The position numbers and the translations under genes are program-made. 64,000 nucleotides of DNA from Strix aluco. Lineage: Eukaryota > Chordata > Aves > Strigiformes > Strigidae. Positions 27,301 through 34,480 of the stretch are shown here, in pieces. The notes beneath the pieces are model-generated. The model worked only from the letters and a program-made list of their open reading frames with translations. It was not told the DNA's origin and did not search any database. Each line of letters starts with the position of its first letter. Within the stretch, counting starts at the first letter, position 1. Location: NCBI RefSeq assembly GCF_031877795.1, contig NC_133938.1:12246920-12310919 (forward strand), given 5' to 3'.

Positions 27301-30300
27301 GCAGCGTTGCCCCACCATCAGGTTGTCAGTCATGCTGGGGACAGCTCGTGGGCACACAAAAACGCATGCAGGTCACGAACCAGACTGCACCGTTTAGGCA
27401 CAGGGAAGCTGAGCACCCTTGCACCCTGAAGCCCTCAGCTTGCCCAGCCTTCCCTTCCCTCCAACCGCAGCAGCAGAGCCCTACTCAGCAGCAGGTGCAG
27501 GGGAAGCAGATCCATCCCCGAGCTGCCAGCCGCCCAGCAGGTCTGCACAGCGTGGCCACACCAGCCTGCTCTAGCTGTGCCGAAGCCAGAGCAGCATCTA
27601 GGTCAGGCTTGGAAGAAAACAAAAAAGCAGCCAAGCAACCCTCAGCTGGGACTGGGGGACACTGACACAGTAACTGTACTGTAATGGGCAGTAGTAGCCC
27701 AGCGCAGCCCTGATCCTTCCCTGTGTCACGAGTAAGCTCCCTATGGAAAAACGGAGAAAAAAAATACAGGGAGCAACTTTCAGATGGCTCCTGAAGTGCA
27801 GCACCTGAACTTGACACCTCCTCAGGAACAGGCAGCTGCCTGCCTGCTGCCCGTGGGCTTTCAGACCTGCTGGCTGGCAAAGGGCAACACGGGCCCAGCC
27901 TACAGCATCTGCACCCTCCCGCCTCCCTGCAACCACTGGTCACAGCTGGAGGGATCTAACCAGCTCTCCCTCGCACAGGTCATGCTGGATAAACACAGCA
28001 ATGATTCTCTTCAGCTACACGGGCACCCAGAGCCCTGCAAAACTGCGGGGGCATTTGCGCAGCCCACTGCATAATGAACAACAGCAGGGGGTACAGAAGG
28101 GTCTTCCAGAGATGTGAATCTTCTCCACAAAAACCATCAGAAGAGCATGATGGGCACAGTCTAACCAGAGACTTCCCTGGCTGCAACTGCCACACACGAT
28201 GACTTTCACTGCGGGTGACCTGGAGAGGCTTTGACCCTCTGACTTAAGAGATAACCAGCTCCTTATGCTGTTCCTAACCCCAGCACTTACTGCTAACTGA
28301 CTCAGAGTGGAGTCAAACCCTGACTTTAATCAGTATTCAGTGTTATTAATAGAGCCATGCATAAAACCTGGCAGGCAGAAGAGCCCAGGCCAGTAGAAGC
28401 CTCATTTATGTGCCAGCATCACCTCTGACAAAGCGGCTCTACCCACCCGCCTCCCACCAGCCCAGCCCCCAGCAAAGCCCACCTTTCCTTCGCTTTATAC
28501 CAGAAACACCCCACAGCCCTCCCTTGCAAAAGACAGACACAGGAGGGCTCTGAGCTGCTGAACCTCTGAGTTTTTTTCTGATCCCACCCCACATTTCTTC
28601 CCCTACGCAGGGACCGTGCTGCTGCCCCCAGCCAGCAGTGCAGAGCCCCGCCACGGTCCACAGCCACACCTTCCGAGGACACCAGCAAGATGGCAAAGCC
28701 TGTGGAGACTGGGAGAAGCCGGGCAGGCTGGGGGAGGGGAATCGAAGCATCCTAGAGGGCATCTTTGCCTCCTCCCAGGCAGCAGGAGACTAAATCCAGA
28801 GCAGCGCAGTGAGGGCGAGCTGCCTCTCGGCACAGCCCCACCTCGCCCAGCCAGCGCCGGGCGCCCCCCACCCTGGCACTGCCCACCCTTCCCGGGCAAG
28901 TGTGCGCTTCATTGTTGGTGCAAACAAAGGAGCGGTTTGTGTCTGCCGAAGAGAAAGGAAGTCAGAGGCAGAATCATCCAGCAGCCCTGGACATATGCAG
29001 ATTAAGCTGCAGAAGGTTGCATTAATGTAGCATTTTCCAGACATCAGTTAATCCCCCCGGCCGTGCTCTGTCCCTGGCAGAGGTGGGCTGTGTCTCACCT
29101 GCAGCCACAAAGGCAACCGGTGCCCAGTTACAAACCTGACATCCCTGACCCGACACCTCCCGCGAGGCTGCTGGGGAGGCACAGGTGTGAAACACAAGAC
29201 GTGTGCCCACCAGCACACCCGTGGGCATCGCTTTGGCAAGGAACTCGGTCTATTCTTATCGAGGAAAAATGAGGACACTGGGATTCCCACTAGCTGTCTG
29301 GGGACTGAGCTGTGGATTGACAGGCTGTCGGTCTCCGAGCGGATGTCTGGCTACAGGGTGAGTGGAAGGGAGAAGCGCTCTCTTGCTGTTTGCCCTTCAG
29401 GGATGCATCCTCCACTGCCCTGCCCCCTTCACCTCCAGGATGGCCCAAGGGAAGGTTTTTGCTCGGCTGCCTCTCCCAGCGCTCGCTGAGGTGCCCTGCT
29501 CGGTCTCCGTGATGAACCCCAGGTCACGTAGGGGCTGCCTGGGGCTCTTCCCAGCAGTAGTATAATGCTGGCAGGCCTCGGTTTGCCGTGGCCATTCCCT
29601 GGATCCCGGGTTTCGGCCATCATGACCTCGCTCCTCTTGCCCTGCAGCTGCTTAGGAGGGCCTTGAGCATCAGCAGGAGCAAGAAGGCTGGATTCCAGGT
29701 TCAGAAGGACATCACTGGCCCATCCGCCCTCCGATGGCTTTTCCCAACGTTAATTCCCAACAATTCCCAGCACCTGGTGAGGATCCCTTCCCTGCCTGAT
29801 GGAGACACTGATCCGGGCTTCACACAGATACTGCTGGTCCAGCAGCCAGGACTAGACCCGTAGGCTCTCCCTGCCCGGCGCTGCAGCACGGTGACCCAGA
29901 GGACGCCCGTCGGAGACACACCTCCTCCCTCTGCTCCCATTTCTGCCACATCATTTTCCCTCTGCGGGCTGTCCCGGCGCACAGGAGCCGCCGGCTCCAC
30001 CTCCCGCGCCGCGCACCGGACCCCCCCTGGGGCGCGCAGGCGGGTCCCCGCCGCCCCCGCTGCGGGCAGCGGAGGAGAGGGGGGATGCCGCCCCGCCGCC
30101 CCCCCCCGGGCCCGGCACCGCCGAGCAGGTGCCCACCCCACCCCCCAGAGCCGCAGCCCCCGCACCCCGGCGGCAGCATCACCGTCCCGCAGCCGCGTCC
30201 TCCCGCCCCGCCGCCGCCGCCGCGGGTGCGCTCGGGGCGGTTCGCTCACCTTCTCCACGTTCTCCACGGTGAAGTCGAGGCCCTGCGGCGGCGGCGCCTC

Positions 30301-30315
30301 CGCCCTCCGCTCCAT
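262..30315 (-). CDS. IPO13: Importin-13 gene (16 of about 20 coding exons; 3' end beyond the window)
   Basis: Importin-13 is an importin-beta family transport receptor. In mammals it imports cargoes such as UBC9 and the MAGO-Y14 complex and exports eIF1A, driven by Ran-GTP. Sixteen exons join in frame from ATG at 30,315 (MERRAEAPPPQ...) to residue 815 plus one base. The start is fixed by the conserved LDFTVENVEK that follows it and by the matching exon 1 donor. The importin-beta N-terminal (Ran-binding) region lies near residues 39-105, with the recognisable stretch QAQVSPQAWHFSW; the rest is HEAT-repeat solenoid. As I recall the human protein, identity is very high, with a shorter N-terminus (22 residues before ALHQLYY against 28). 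The last ~145 residues are off the left edge. Intron 1 is the longest (9.5 kb) and intron 13 the shortest (80 bp). No frameshift or stop was seen, so the gene looks intact. Confidence 0.97.
329..6206 (-). other. IPO13: IPO13 intron 15 (5.9 kb)
   Basis: No exon, RNA gene or recognisable mobile element was seen. Open frames on both strands reach at most about 330 codons, near 5,083-6,069, and match no family I know. The end next to exon 15 (about 6,050-6,206) is AT-rich; read on the minus strand it is U- and pyrimidine-rich immediately after the donor. Confidence 0.6.
6207..6259 (-). CDS. IPO13: IPO13 coding exon 15, 53 nt (residues 776-793)
   Basis: It encodes PRDHPDIVDSFMQLLAQ. The acceptor is ATATTTTAG|GG and the donor is the weaker CACAG|GTGTGT. 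The exon sits in an AT-rich island with a U-rich stretch just past the donor. Its length is not a multiple of three. Confidence 0.95.
6260..8116 (-). other. IPO13: IPO13 intron 14 (1.9 kb)
   Basis: The AT-rich part (6,260-6,480) adjoins exon 15. The GC-rich part holds one copy (about 6,890-7,195) of a diverged sequence that recurs in intron 9. Nothing else was recognised. Confidence 0.6.
6890..7195. repeat. Diverged intronic duplication, copy A
   Basis: Blocks here align in the same order and orientation with 10,284-10,465. The best block is GATCTCCATGC(CA)GCACCACTCA followed by CCCTACC; other blocks are TGGGGTCAGGCGTCC and GCAGACATGTCCGCTGCTGCC. Copy A is longer by roughly 120 bp of unaligned GC-rich sequence in the middle. 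The origin is unknown: a local duplication, or two copies of an unrecognised old repeat. Confidence 0.55.
8117..8213 (-). CDS. IPO13: IPO13 coding exon 14 (residues 744-775, part of 776)
   Basis: It encodes LVHIFAHEPAHFPPIKALFL through TLFQQ. The acceptor is CTTGCAG|CTG and the donor is CAAG|GTACGT. It is separated from exon 13 by the shortest intron of the gene (80 bp). Confidence 0.97.
8294..8431 (-). CDS. IPO13: IPO13 coding exon 13 (residues 698-743)
   Basis: It encodes SVCAIFEKSVKTLLDDFAPM through AIDLTRQ. The first residue is Ser where mammals have Ala. The acceptor is TCTCACAG|TCT and the donor is GGCAG|GTACTG, phase 0. Confidence 0.97.
9018..9098 (-). CDS. IPO13: IPO13 coding exon 12 (residues 671-697)
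   Basis: It encodes VVVVLQQVFQLIQKVLSKWL then NDAQVVE. The acceptor is CTTACAG|GTG and the donor is GGAG|GTAACC, phase 0. Confidence 0.97.
9493..9636 (-). CDS. IPO13: IPO13 coding exon 11 (residues 623-670)
   Basis: It encodes PNPSNKLAIIHILGLLSNLF through PVQQGPNP. The acceptor is CCTGGCAG|CCC and the donor is ACCCA|GTGAGT, phase 0. It includes an acidic/His loop (DISHHDDDHE), which is the least conserved part of the exon. Confidence 0.97.
9867..10001 (-). CDS. IPO13: IPO13 coding exon 10 (residues 578-622)
   Basis: It encodes TSQCMWLMQALGFLLSALQV through KLADET. The acceptor is TGTCCCAG|ACG and the donor is AACG|GTGAGT, phase 0. Confidence 0.97.
10284..10465. repeat. Diverged intronic duplication, copy B
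   Basis: This is the counterpart of the block at 6,890-7,195. Matching pieces are GATCTCCATGCTGACACCAC then TCACCCTACC, GACCCTGGGGGTCAAGCATCC, and GAAGACATGCCTGCTGCC. It lies in IPO13 intron 9, in the same orientation as copy A. Confidence 0.55.
10759..10785 (-). CDS. IPO13: IPO13 coding exon 9, 27-nt microexon (residues 569-577)
   Basis: It encodes EVLMKQIHK; mammals have DVLMKQIHK. The acceptor is TTGGCAG|GAG and the donor is CAAG|GTAAGA, phase 0 at both ends. It is needed to keep the conserved VSQ-[E/D]VLMKQIHK-TSQC junction. Confidence 0.95.
11657..11838 (-). CDS. IPO13: IPO13 coding exon 8 (residues 508-568)
   Basis: It encodes ALSEWLADHPVMINNVLPLV through YAANIVAVSQ. The acceptor is GTGTGCAG|GG and the donor is TCACAG|GTAGGA, phase 0. 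Confidence 0.97.
12004..12151 (-). CDS. IPO13: IPO13 coding exon 7 (residues 459-507, part of 508)
   Basis: It encodes HTEALLYGFQSIAETIDVN through LADTVMFTI. The acceptor is CCCTGGCAG|CAC and the donor is ATCG|GTGAGG. The match to mammalian importin-13 is complete as far as I recall it. Confidence 0.97.
12448..12568 (-). CDS. IPO13: IPO13 coding exon 6 (residues 418-458)
   Basis: It encodes VDISDTLMYVYEMLGAELL through PSTWQ. The acceptor is TCTCTGCAG|G and the donor is TGGCAG|GTGAGT, phase 0. The TNTEQPSTW segment is more divergent from mammals than its surroundings. Confidence 0.97.
12882..13048 (-). CDS. IPO13: IPO13 coding exon 5 (residues 363-417, part of 418)
   Basis: It encodes DDILSFEPDKQAVYQQVYR through DEKEQFRIY. 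The acceptor is GCTGCCAG|GAC and the donor is ATACAG|GTACAG. It ends two bases into Arg418. Confidence 0.97.
13834..13850 (+). repeat. Homopolymer A(17)
   Basis: Seventeen consecutive A on the plus strand in IPO13 intron 4. No target-site duplication or retrocopy body was recognised around it. Confidence 0.9.
14121..14262 (-). CDS. IPO13: IPO13 coding exon 4 (residues 315-362)
   Basis: It encodes ALLDQVEHWQSFLALV through TLTFWYTLQ. The acceptor is CTCCCCAG and the donor is CTGCAG|GTCAGT, phase 0. The intron separating it from exon 3 is only 168 bp. Confidence 0.97.
14431..14571 (-). CDS. IPO13: IPO13 coding exon 3 (residues 268-314, part of 315)
   Basis: It encodes YVNTLLKLIPPVLGLQEQLR through GENHS. 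The acceptor TGCTTGCAG supplies the G that completes Arg268. The donor is CCCG|GTGAGT. The sequence matches the mammalian protein almost residue for residue. Confidence 0.97.
14572..20020 (-). other. IPO13: IPO13 intron 2 (5.4 kb)
   Basis: GC-rich to moderate sequence. No exon, RNA gene or mobile element was recognised. Minor tandem pieces such as GAAAGCTCAGCC near 18,751-18,772 are present. Confidence 0.6.
20021..20757 (-). CDS. IPO13: IPO13 coding exon 2 (residues 23-267 plus part of 268)
   Basis: A large 737-bp exon running from ALHQLYYDPNIENKN to ISQPDAQ. It contains the importin-beta N-terminal domain and the first HEAT repeats. The acceptor is CTTCCAG|GCT and the donor is CAGAG|GTAAGG. 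It ends two bases into an Arg codon. Confidence 0.97.
21144..21197. repeat. Inverted repeat: 18-bp perfect stem, 6-nt loop, extended by 5 bp past a 2-nt bulge
   Basis: Arm CTGCCTTCCACCCCACCT (21,151-21,168) and its exact reverse complement (21,175-21,192) flank a GCTCTC loop. Beyond a TC bulge, AGCAC (21,144-21,148) pairs with GTGCT (21,193-21,197). It lies 387 nt upstream of IPO13 exon 2 in the transcribed intron. Confidence 0.9.
24912..24940. repeat. Inverted repeat, 10-bp perfect arms
   Basis: GCAAGCTGCC (24,912-24,921) and GGCAGCTTGC (24,931-24,940) are exact reverse complements with a 9-nt loop. Function is unknown, and it could be chance in a 64-kb window. Confidence 0.6.
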
Positions 30316-30700
30316 GGCTGCGGCGGCGCTCAGGAGGCGGCGGCGGGCGGGCGACAGCGGCGGCGCACGGGCAGCCGCATCGCGGCGGGACCCGCCTCCC
30401 CGCCCCGACGAGGGCGGCGGCACCGGCGCGGCGCGGCAGAGAGCGGCGGTCGGTCGGGCCGGGAGGCGCCCGAGGGACGCCCTGAGCGGCCCCGCCGCCC
30501 CTCCCCTCCCCGCCCCGCTCCGGCACGGCCTGGCCCCGCGGCCCCGCAGGCGCGCCCGGGCAGCCCGGGTCCTGCCGCCGCGCCGCGCTGCACGCCGGGA
30601 GCGGTAGTCCCGGCCCGGGCGCGCCCCCTGCCGGGCACCGGGCGCCGCCCCGGTCCCCCCCCCGCCACGCGCGGCGCGGGCGGTGCCGCTTCCCACCCCC
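29950..30700 (-). promoter_or_regulatory. IPO13: CpG-island promoter region of IPO13
   Basis: Dense CpG, more than about 75% GC by eye, surrounding the IPO13 start codon. No TATA box was seen upstream of the ATG, as is usual for housekeeping CpG-island promoters. The transcription start cannot be fixed from sequence; it must lie between the ATG at 30,315 and the ARTN poly(A) signal at 30,797. Limits are by eye. Confidence 0.7.
30250..30315 (-). CDS. IPO13: IPO13 coding exon 1 (residues 1-22)
   Basis: It begins at the ATG and encodes MERRAEAPPPQGLDFTVENV then EK. The donor reads AAG|GTGAGC, phase 0. It lies inside a CpG island, and the 5' UTR extends upstream (higher coordinates) to an undetermined start site. 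Confidence 0.95.
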
Positions 30701-30796
30701 CGCTGCCGGCCCGCGGGGGCCCAGCGCCGCGTGTGTCCCAACACCCCCCGTCCCCCGTCACGGGCACACGCAGGGGTTGGACTCGCAGCCCATCGC

Positions 30797-30802
30797 TTTA
30801 TT
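30797..30802 (-). promoter_or_regulatory. ARTN: Poly(A) signal AATAAA of ARTN
   Basis: The plus strand reads TTTATT, so the minus strand carries AATAAA. It lies about 905 nt past the ARTN stop. UGUA-type motifs (TGTAAA, TGTACA) precede it within about 60 nt, as is common at true polyadenylation sites. It is the first canonical signal after the stop on the minus strand that I found. Confidence 0.75.
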
Positions 30803-30970
30803 GCTACAGGAGAAGGCGACTGTACAAAAATAGAGTTTATCCCTCAAATTTTACAAATAATAGAAAAAAGGGGGCTGGGGGAGCACGGGGCACCGGGGGC
30901 TGGGGCGCTGCCCAGGGCTTCACAGCAGCGCTGGGGTTAAATTACACCCGGCCCCCGGGGGGCCCAAAGT

Positions 30971-31030
30971 CATAAATAGGAGCTGCCGCTCGAGAACAAT
31001 AAATAAATAATTTAGAGTAATAAATAGTTT
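30971..31030 (-). promoter_or_regulatory. ARTN: AU-rich element in the ARTN 3' UTR
   Basis: On the minus (mRNA) strand there are four AUUUA pentamers (plus-strand TAAAT at 30,973, 31,000, 31,004 and 31,021). They include two overlapping copies of the UUAUUUAUU nonamer (30,998-31,010). Such elements bind decay and stabilising factors such as TTP and ELAVL proteins in other cytokine and growth-factor mRNAs. Binding here is inference. Confidence 0.6.
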
Positions 31031-31706
31031 AGTGCCACAGCACTGCGGGGGGACCCTGCCACCCCCCTGGGAGCCGGGCAGGGGTCCCGGCGGGTGCCCG
31101 TGCCCCGCTGCCCTGCAGAGCACCGGGGGCCGCTGCCAGCCCGGGTGCGGGTCCCCTGCTGCACGCTGGCACGGTTTGGCCCCGCTGCGCCCCTGTCCCC
31201 AGGGACACCCCCTCCCTGCAGGACAGCTCCGGGCACCGCCGGCCCCAGGGCGCCCGAGGGGACAGGGAGGTTTTGTCCCCTTTCTGTCCCCCTCTGAAGC
31301 TCGGGCGACGCTTGGCCCAGGCTCCTCTAAAGCCGGGGTGTGGGAGCACCAGTCCAGGCAGGGCGCAGGCGAGCTGGGTGCTGCTGGTGGGCACTGGGCT
31401 GGCAGACCCCTGCGAGCTGCAGGGGTGCTCCGTACCCCAACCAGCTTCTCTCCCAGGGCGGAGCCGGGGTGCACCCGGGCAGGACCCCGCGTAGCCGGTG
31501 GCACCAGCTGCTTGGCACTGAGCGGGAGGGGGCTCAGCCGCCCACCCCCCATCACGGATCCATCTCGCCTCAGTCCTTTGTGGCCACATAAAATCGGGGG
31601 CACCGGCCTCTGCCAGACCCTTCCTCTGAGTGCCAGTGCCACTGCGCGTGGCGAGCTGGGGTCTGCCGGCGTGTGTCGAGCCGGGGCCGAGCTGGCGGCC
31701 CCCTCC

Positions 31707-32143
31707 TCAGCCGATGCAGCTGCACTCGGCCGCCGAGAGCTTCTCCACCGTCTGCCACGTGTTCTGCACGTCCATGAAGGAGACGGCCTCGTAGCGGGTG
31801 GGCCGGCAGCAGGGGTGGCTGAGGACCCGCTCCTGCGGCCCCGGGGTGATGAGCTGCTGCCGCAGCAGGCTGCCCAGCGTCAGGTCGTAGTTGCTGCGCG
31901 CCCGGTGACAGGATCCGCTGCAGTACTTGAAGAGCACAATCTCATCTGAGTTGAAGCCCAGGCCCAGGTCGCGCACCTTCACCATCAGGTTGCGGATGTG
32001 GCAGTTGCGCCCGCGGGACCCCCGAGGGTGTTTCTGTGTGCCCTTCTTGCCTTTGCTGGTGCCCGGTGGTGAGCGCTCGGTACGCAGCAGCAGGTCCTCT
32101 GCCAGCTCCGCAGCGCCCAGGCCACCCGTCGTCACGTTGTCCC
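31707..32143 (-). CDS. ARTN: ARTN coding exon 3 (residues 86-230 and stop), mature ligand
   Basis: The acceptor is GTGTGTAG|GGGAC. It encodes the end of the pro-region, a basic segment (KGKKGTQKHPRGSRGR, 116-131) and the whole seven-cysteine domain, ending ECSCIG-TGA at 31,707. The basic segment before the first cysteine suggests heparan-sulfate binding, as known for GDNF-family ligands; that is inference. Confidence 0.96.
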
Positions 32144-32888
32144 CTACACACGGAGAGGACGGCACCGTCAGACCCCAGCCTGCACCCACCGCCCTCCTGG
32201 GGCCTGCCGAGCCTGGCTGCTCCCTGCCGTGACCTGCAGACCCCCCCTGGTCACCCACCACGGCACTGGCCAGGTGCCCCCAGAGTGGTGCCATGGGTGA
32301 GTGCCCGGCCAAGCATCTCCTCATCCCCAGGGCTCTGCCATCATCCCCAGCGTGAAGCACGGGGCCTGGTGTGTTCAGCCCACCCAGCCCCAATATACAG
32401 AGGCAGCCCCTCATGGGCTGGGGGTCCCACAGTGGCTCCCAACCCACCCATGCCCCATGTTTAGGGCTACCGTGCCCAGGCCGGGAGTCCTGCCCCAAGA
32501 CACACCGTACTGCGGGCTCCAGGCAGCGGCGAGCGGTACCTCCACGCCATCCTCCACAGCCGGGCTGGCAGTGGCCATGCCCCGCGGCGTGGGGGACACG
32601 TCCAGCGTCTCATTGCAGTGTGGTGTTCGCAGGGTGCCAGCGGCCAGCCCAGCCAGCAGCGAGAGGATGGCGAGGAGCCCCCACAGGGTTCCCTCCTGCA
32701 ACAAAGCAGAGCACAGCGGGGTGAGCCCCGACCGGGGTCCCCACACCAGGGACAAGGCTCCATGAGCTGGGGATGGGGACATGGGGGACCCGGCCATCAC
32801 GGCCAGGCAGGCCTGGGCTCACCTTGGGCTGCGGGTGCGTGGTGGGTCCTGCAGGTCTCGGCTCTGGTGGCCCCGCTCGCTGCTCCAT
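31707..32888 (-). CDS. ARTN: Artemin, GDNF-family neurotrophic factor precursor, 230 aa
   Basis: Artemin is a secreted dimeric ligand of GFRalpha3 that signals through RET and supports sensory and sympathetic neurons. Three coding exons join in frame: 32,823-32,888, 32,506-32,695 and 31,707-32,143. The N-terminus carries a 25-residue lead, then a hydrophobic signal core (about residues 26-41, LWGLLAILSLLAGLAA). The pro-region has sequons NET (50-52) and NVT (88-90). Minimal RxxR processing sites are RTER (106-109) and RGSR (126-129). The mature part has the seven cysteines of the GDNF cystine knot: 133, 160, 164, 197, 198, 226, 228. The C-terminal CCRPTRYEAVSFMDV is diagnostic of artemin. Length is close to human (220 aa). 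The pro-region is not alignable with mammals, as is normal in this family. The ATG at 32,888 has A at -3 and G at +4. Confidence 0.95.
32144..32505 (-). other. ARTN: ARTN intron between coding exons 2 and 3 (362 bp)
   Basis: GC-rich, with no element recognised. Confidence 0.7.
32506..32695 (-). CDS. ARTN: ARTN coding exon 2 (residues 23-85, part of 86)
   Basis: It begins EGTLWGLLAILSLLAG (signal peptide core) and ends SPQY plus one base. The acceptor is TTGTTGCAG|GAG and the donor is TACG|GTGTGT. It carries a sequon, NET, at residues 50-52. Confidence 0.9.
32823..32888 (-). CDS. ARTN: ARTN coding exon 1 (residues 1-22)
   Basis: It encodes MEQRAGPPEPRPAGPTTHPQ then PK. The donor is CAAG|GTGAGC, phase 0. 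The exon itself probably begins at 32,893, where CTTGCAG|CCAGC precedes the ATG, leaving 5 nt of 5' UTR in it. Confidence 0.85.
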
Positions 32889-33057
32889 GCTGGCTGCAAG
32901 TGCAGAGGTGGGGGTCAGCGCCCATGCAGAGGGGAGGGGGTGGGCATCGAGCTGGCCAGCTGGAAGCTGGCACACCTCTCCCCTGCCCCTGCAAAAGCAT
33001 GCTATTCCCTCCCTCGCCCTGCAGCACCCTGCAACACCTCCTGCACACCACACATGA

Positions 33058-33073
33058 CCCCCCCCCCCCCCCC
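33058..33073 (+). repeat. Homopolymer C(16)
   Basis: Sixteen consecutive C on the plus strand (G on the artemin transcript) about 170 nt upstream of the ARTN start codon, inside the 5' intron. Confidence 0.9.
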
Positions 33074-34430
33074 ATGCCCTCCACACACAGCCAAGCACCC
33101 TCGCCACCCCACGCACCCCTTCCAAGAGATGTGACAGCTGGAGCAGCCCAGCCTTCACCCAGCACCTCTCCTCAGGGGGACGCAGCCACCTCCTCACGCA
33201 AGCAGCCTGGGATGCCAGGCTGGGCCGTGAGGCGGTGGCTGGGGCTGGGAGTGCCACGGGGGGGCCCCTTTCCCATGGCCCTTTCCTGGGAATGTTTTTC
33301 TTGCTTGCAGTGGGAGCCTGACCTTGGAAACTCCAAATCCATTAGCGCAGGGTCCTTGGGTGCAGCCACCCCCTGGCCCTGCGCTGGCTCCCCAGCCCGC
33401 TGCCTGCACTGAGCTGGGACGCAGCCCCAGAGCAGCCCCGGTGAGTGGGGCCCCGAGGGGCAGGATGGGCAGGCAGGTCCCGTGGGGACACAGCAGGGTG
33501 CGGGGCACCATGCGGGGCTCACTGTAGTCATTCACCCCAACACCCCTGCCCAGCGTCCACTGCCCTGACACACACAGGGGAATTTGGTCCCTGTCATGCA
33601 TGGTCCCAGCAGAGCAGTGAGCAGGGTCTCGGGGGAGTGATGTCCCCCAGGGGGGTGCAGGGACAACTCCAAGTCTGCAGCCACGTTGCACCTCCTTCCC
33701 CAGCTCCCCTGGGGTGCGGGGAGGCCCCTGTGCCCCAGTGTCCCAAGCCAAGATCCCCCAGAGGTGGCTCCCAAGGGGGCTTGAACCCTCCTTGGCCCAT
33801 CTGCTGCATCCCCTGTCTCTTGGGACACGACTGTCCCCTTGGAGCTAGGTAGCATCCTGCAGCGGTGAGTTCCCCTGTCCCCTCCATGGCTTTACTCTGG
33901 AATGTCCCAGGTGCTTTTGTAGCGAAGCTGGGACGGATATGCTGAGGAGAGTGCTCCCGGCCAAAAAATGAAGGGACATGGCTGGGCACCACTGGGACAA
34001 GGAGACAAAATCAGTTCCCCCAGTCGCCCCAGCATCTCAGGGGATGGTCCCGACTGCCGCATCTGATGCCACCCTGCACTGGCCACAGCATGACAAAGTG
34101 CTGTGATGAGCACTGCCAGGCCCATGGGCCTCCGCCGGGGGCCGTGCACCAGGCAGGATGCATCCCCGGTGCAGGCAGGGCTGGCACCGGGCCCCCCGGC
34201 CCCGCCAGCCGCCGTGGCCTGGCCAAGCACAGCCCACGCAGCACGTCGCTCCCGTGGCGGCCCGTGGCCCCACGCCAGCCGCTGCCGCCAGGTCATGGTT
34301 TTCCCAGGCCGGCACCCCCGGAGGGGCCAGGCGAGGGTCCCTGCGCCCCGCTGGGAGGGGACGGGCCCCCCCCGGTCACCGCTCTCGCAGCCGACTGCCC
34401 CGCCGCGGCCCCTCGGCCCCAGCATCCCGA

Positions 34431-34480
34431 CGGGACGGGACGGGACGGGACGGGACGGGACGGGACGGGACGGGACGGGA
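34431..34480 (+). repeat. Microsatellite (CGGGA)10
   Basis: Ten uninterrupted copies of CGGGA, followed by a partial CGGA. The plus strand carries ten GGG runs separated by 2-nt loops, which meets the usual G-quadruplex pattern. The ARTN pre-mRNA would carry the C-rich complement. Confidence 0.95.

Larger units (their letters stand above)
20758..30249 (-). other. IPO13: IPO13 intron 1 (9.5 kb)
   Basis: The longest intron of the gene. It holds a perfect-stem hairpin (21,144-21,197), a smaller inverted repeat (24,912-24,940) and, at its upstream end, the CpG island. I recognised no exon or mobile element. Confidence 0.6.

Noticed and set aside
29701-30744. A 347-codon minus-strand open frame spanning the IPO13 start
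   Set aside because: It reads through the exon 1 donor and the GC-rich 5' UTR. Only the 22 codons from 30,315 to 30,250 belong to the protein.
30085-30975. Overlapping plus-strand open frames over the IPO13/ARTN gap
   Set aside because: They are antisense to known exons, Pro/Arg-rich, with no signature and no promoter evidence; a by-product of base composition.
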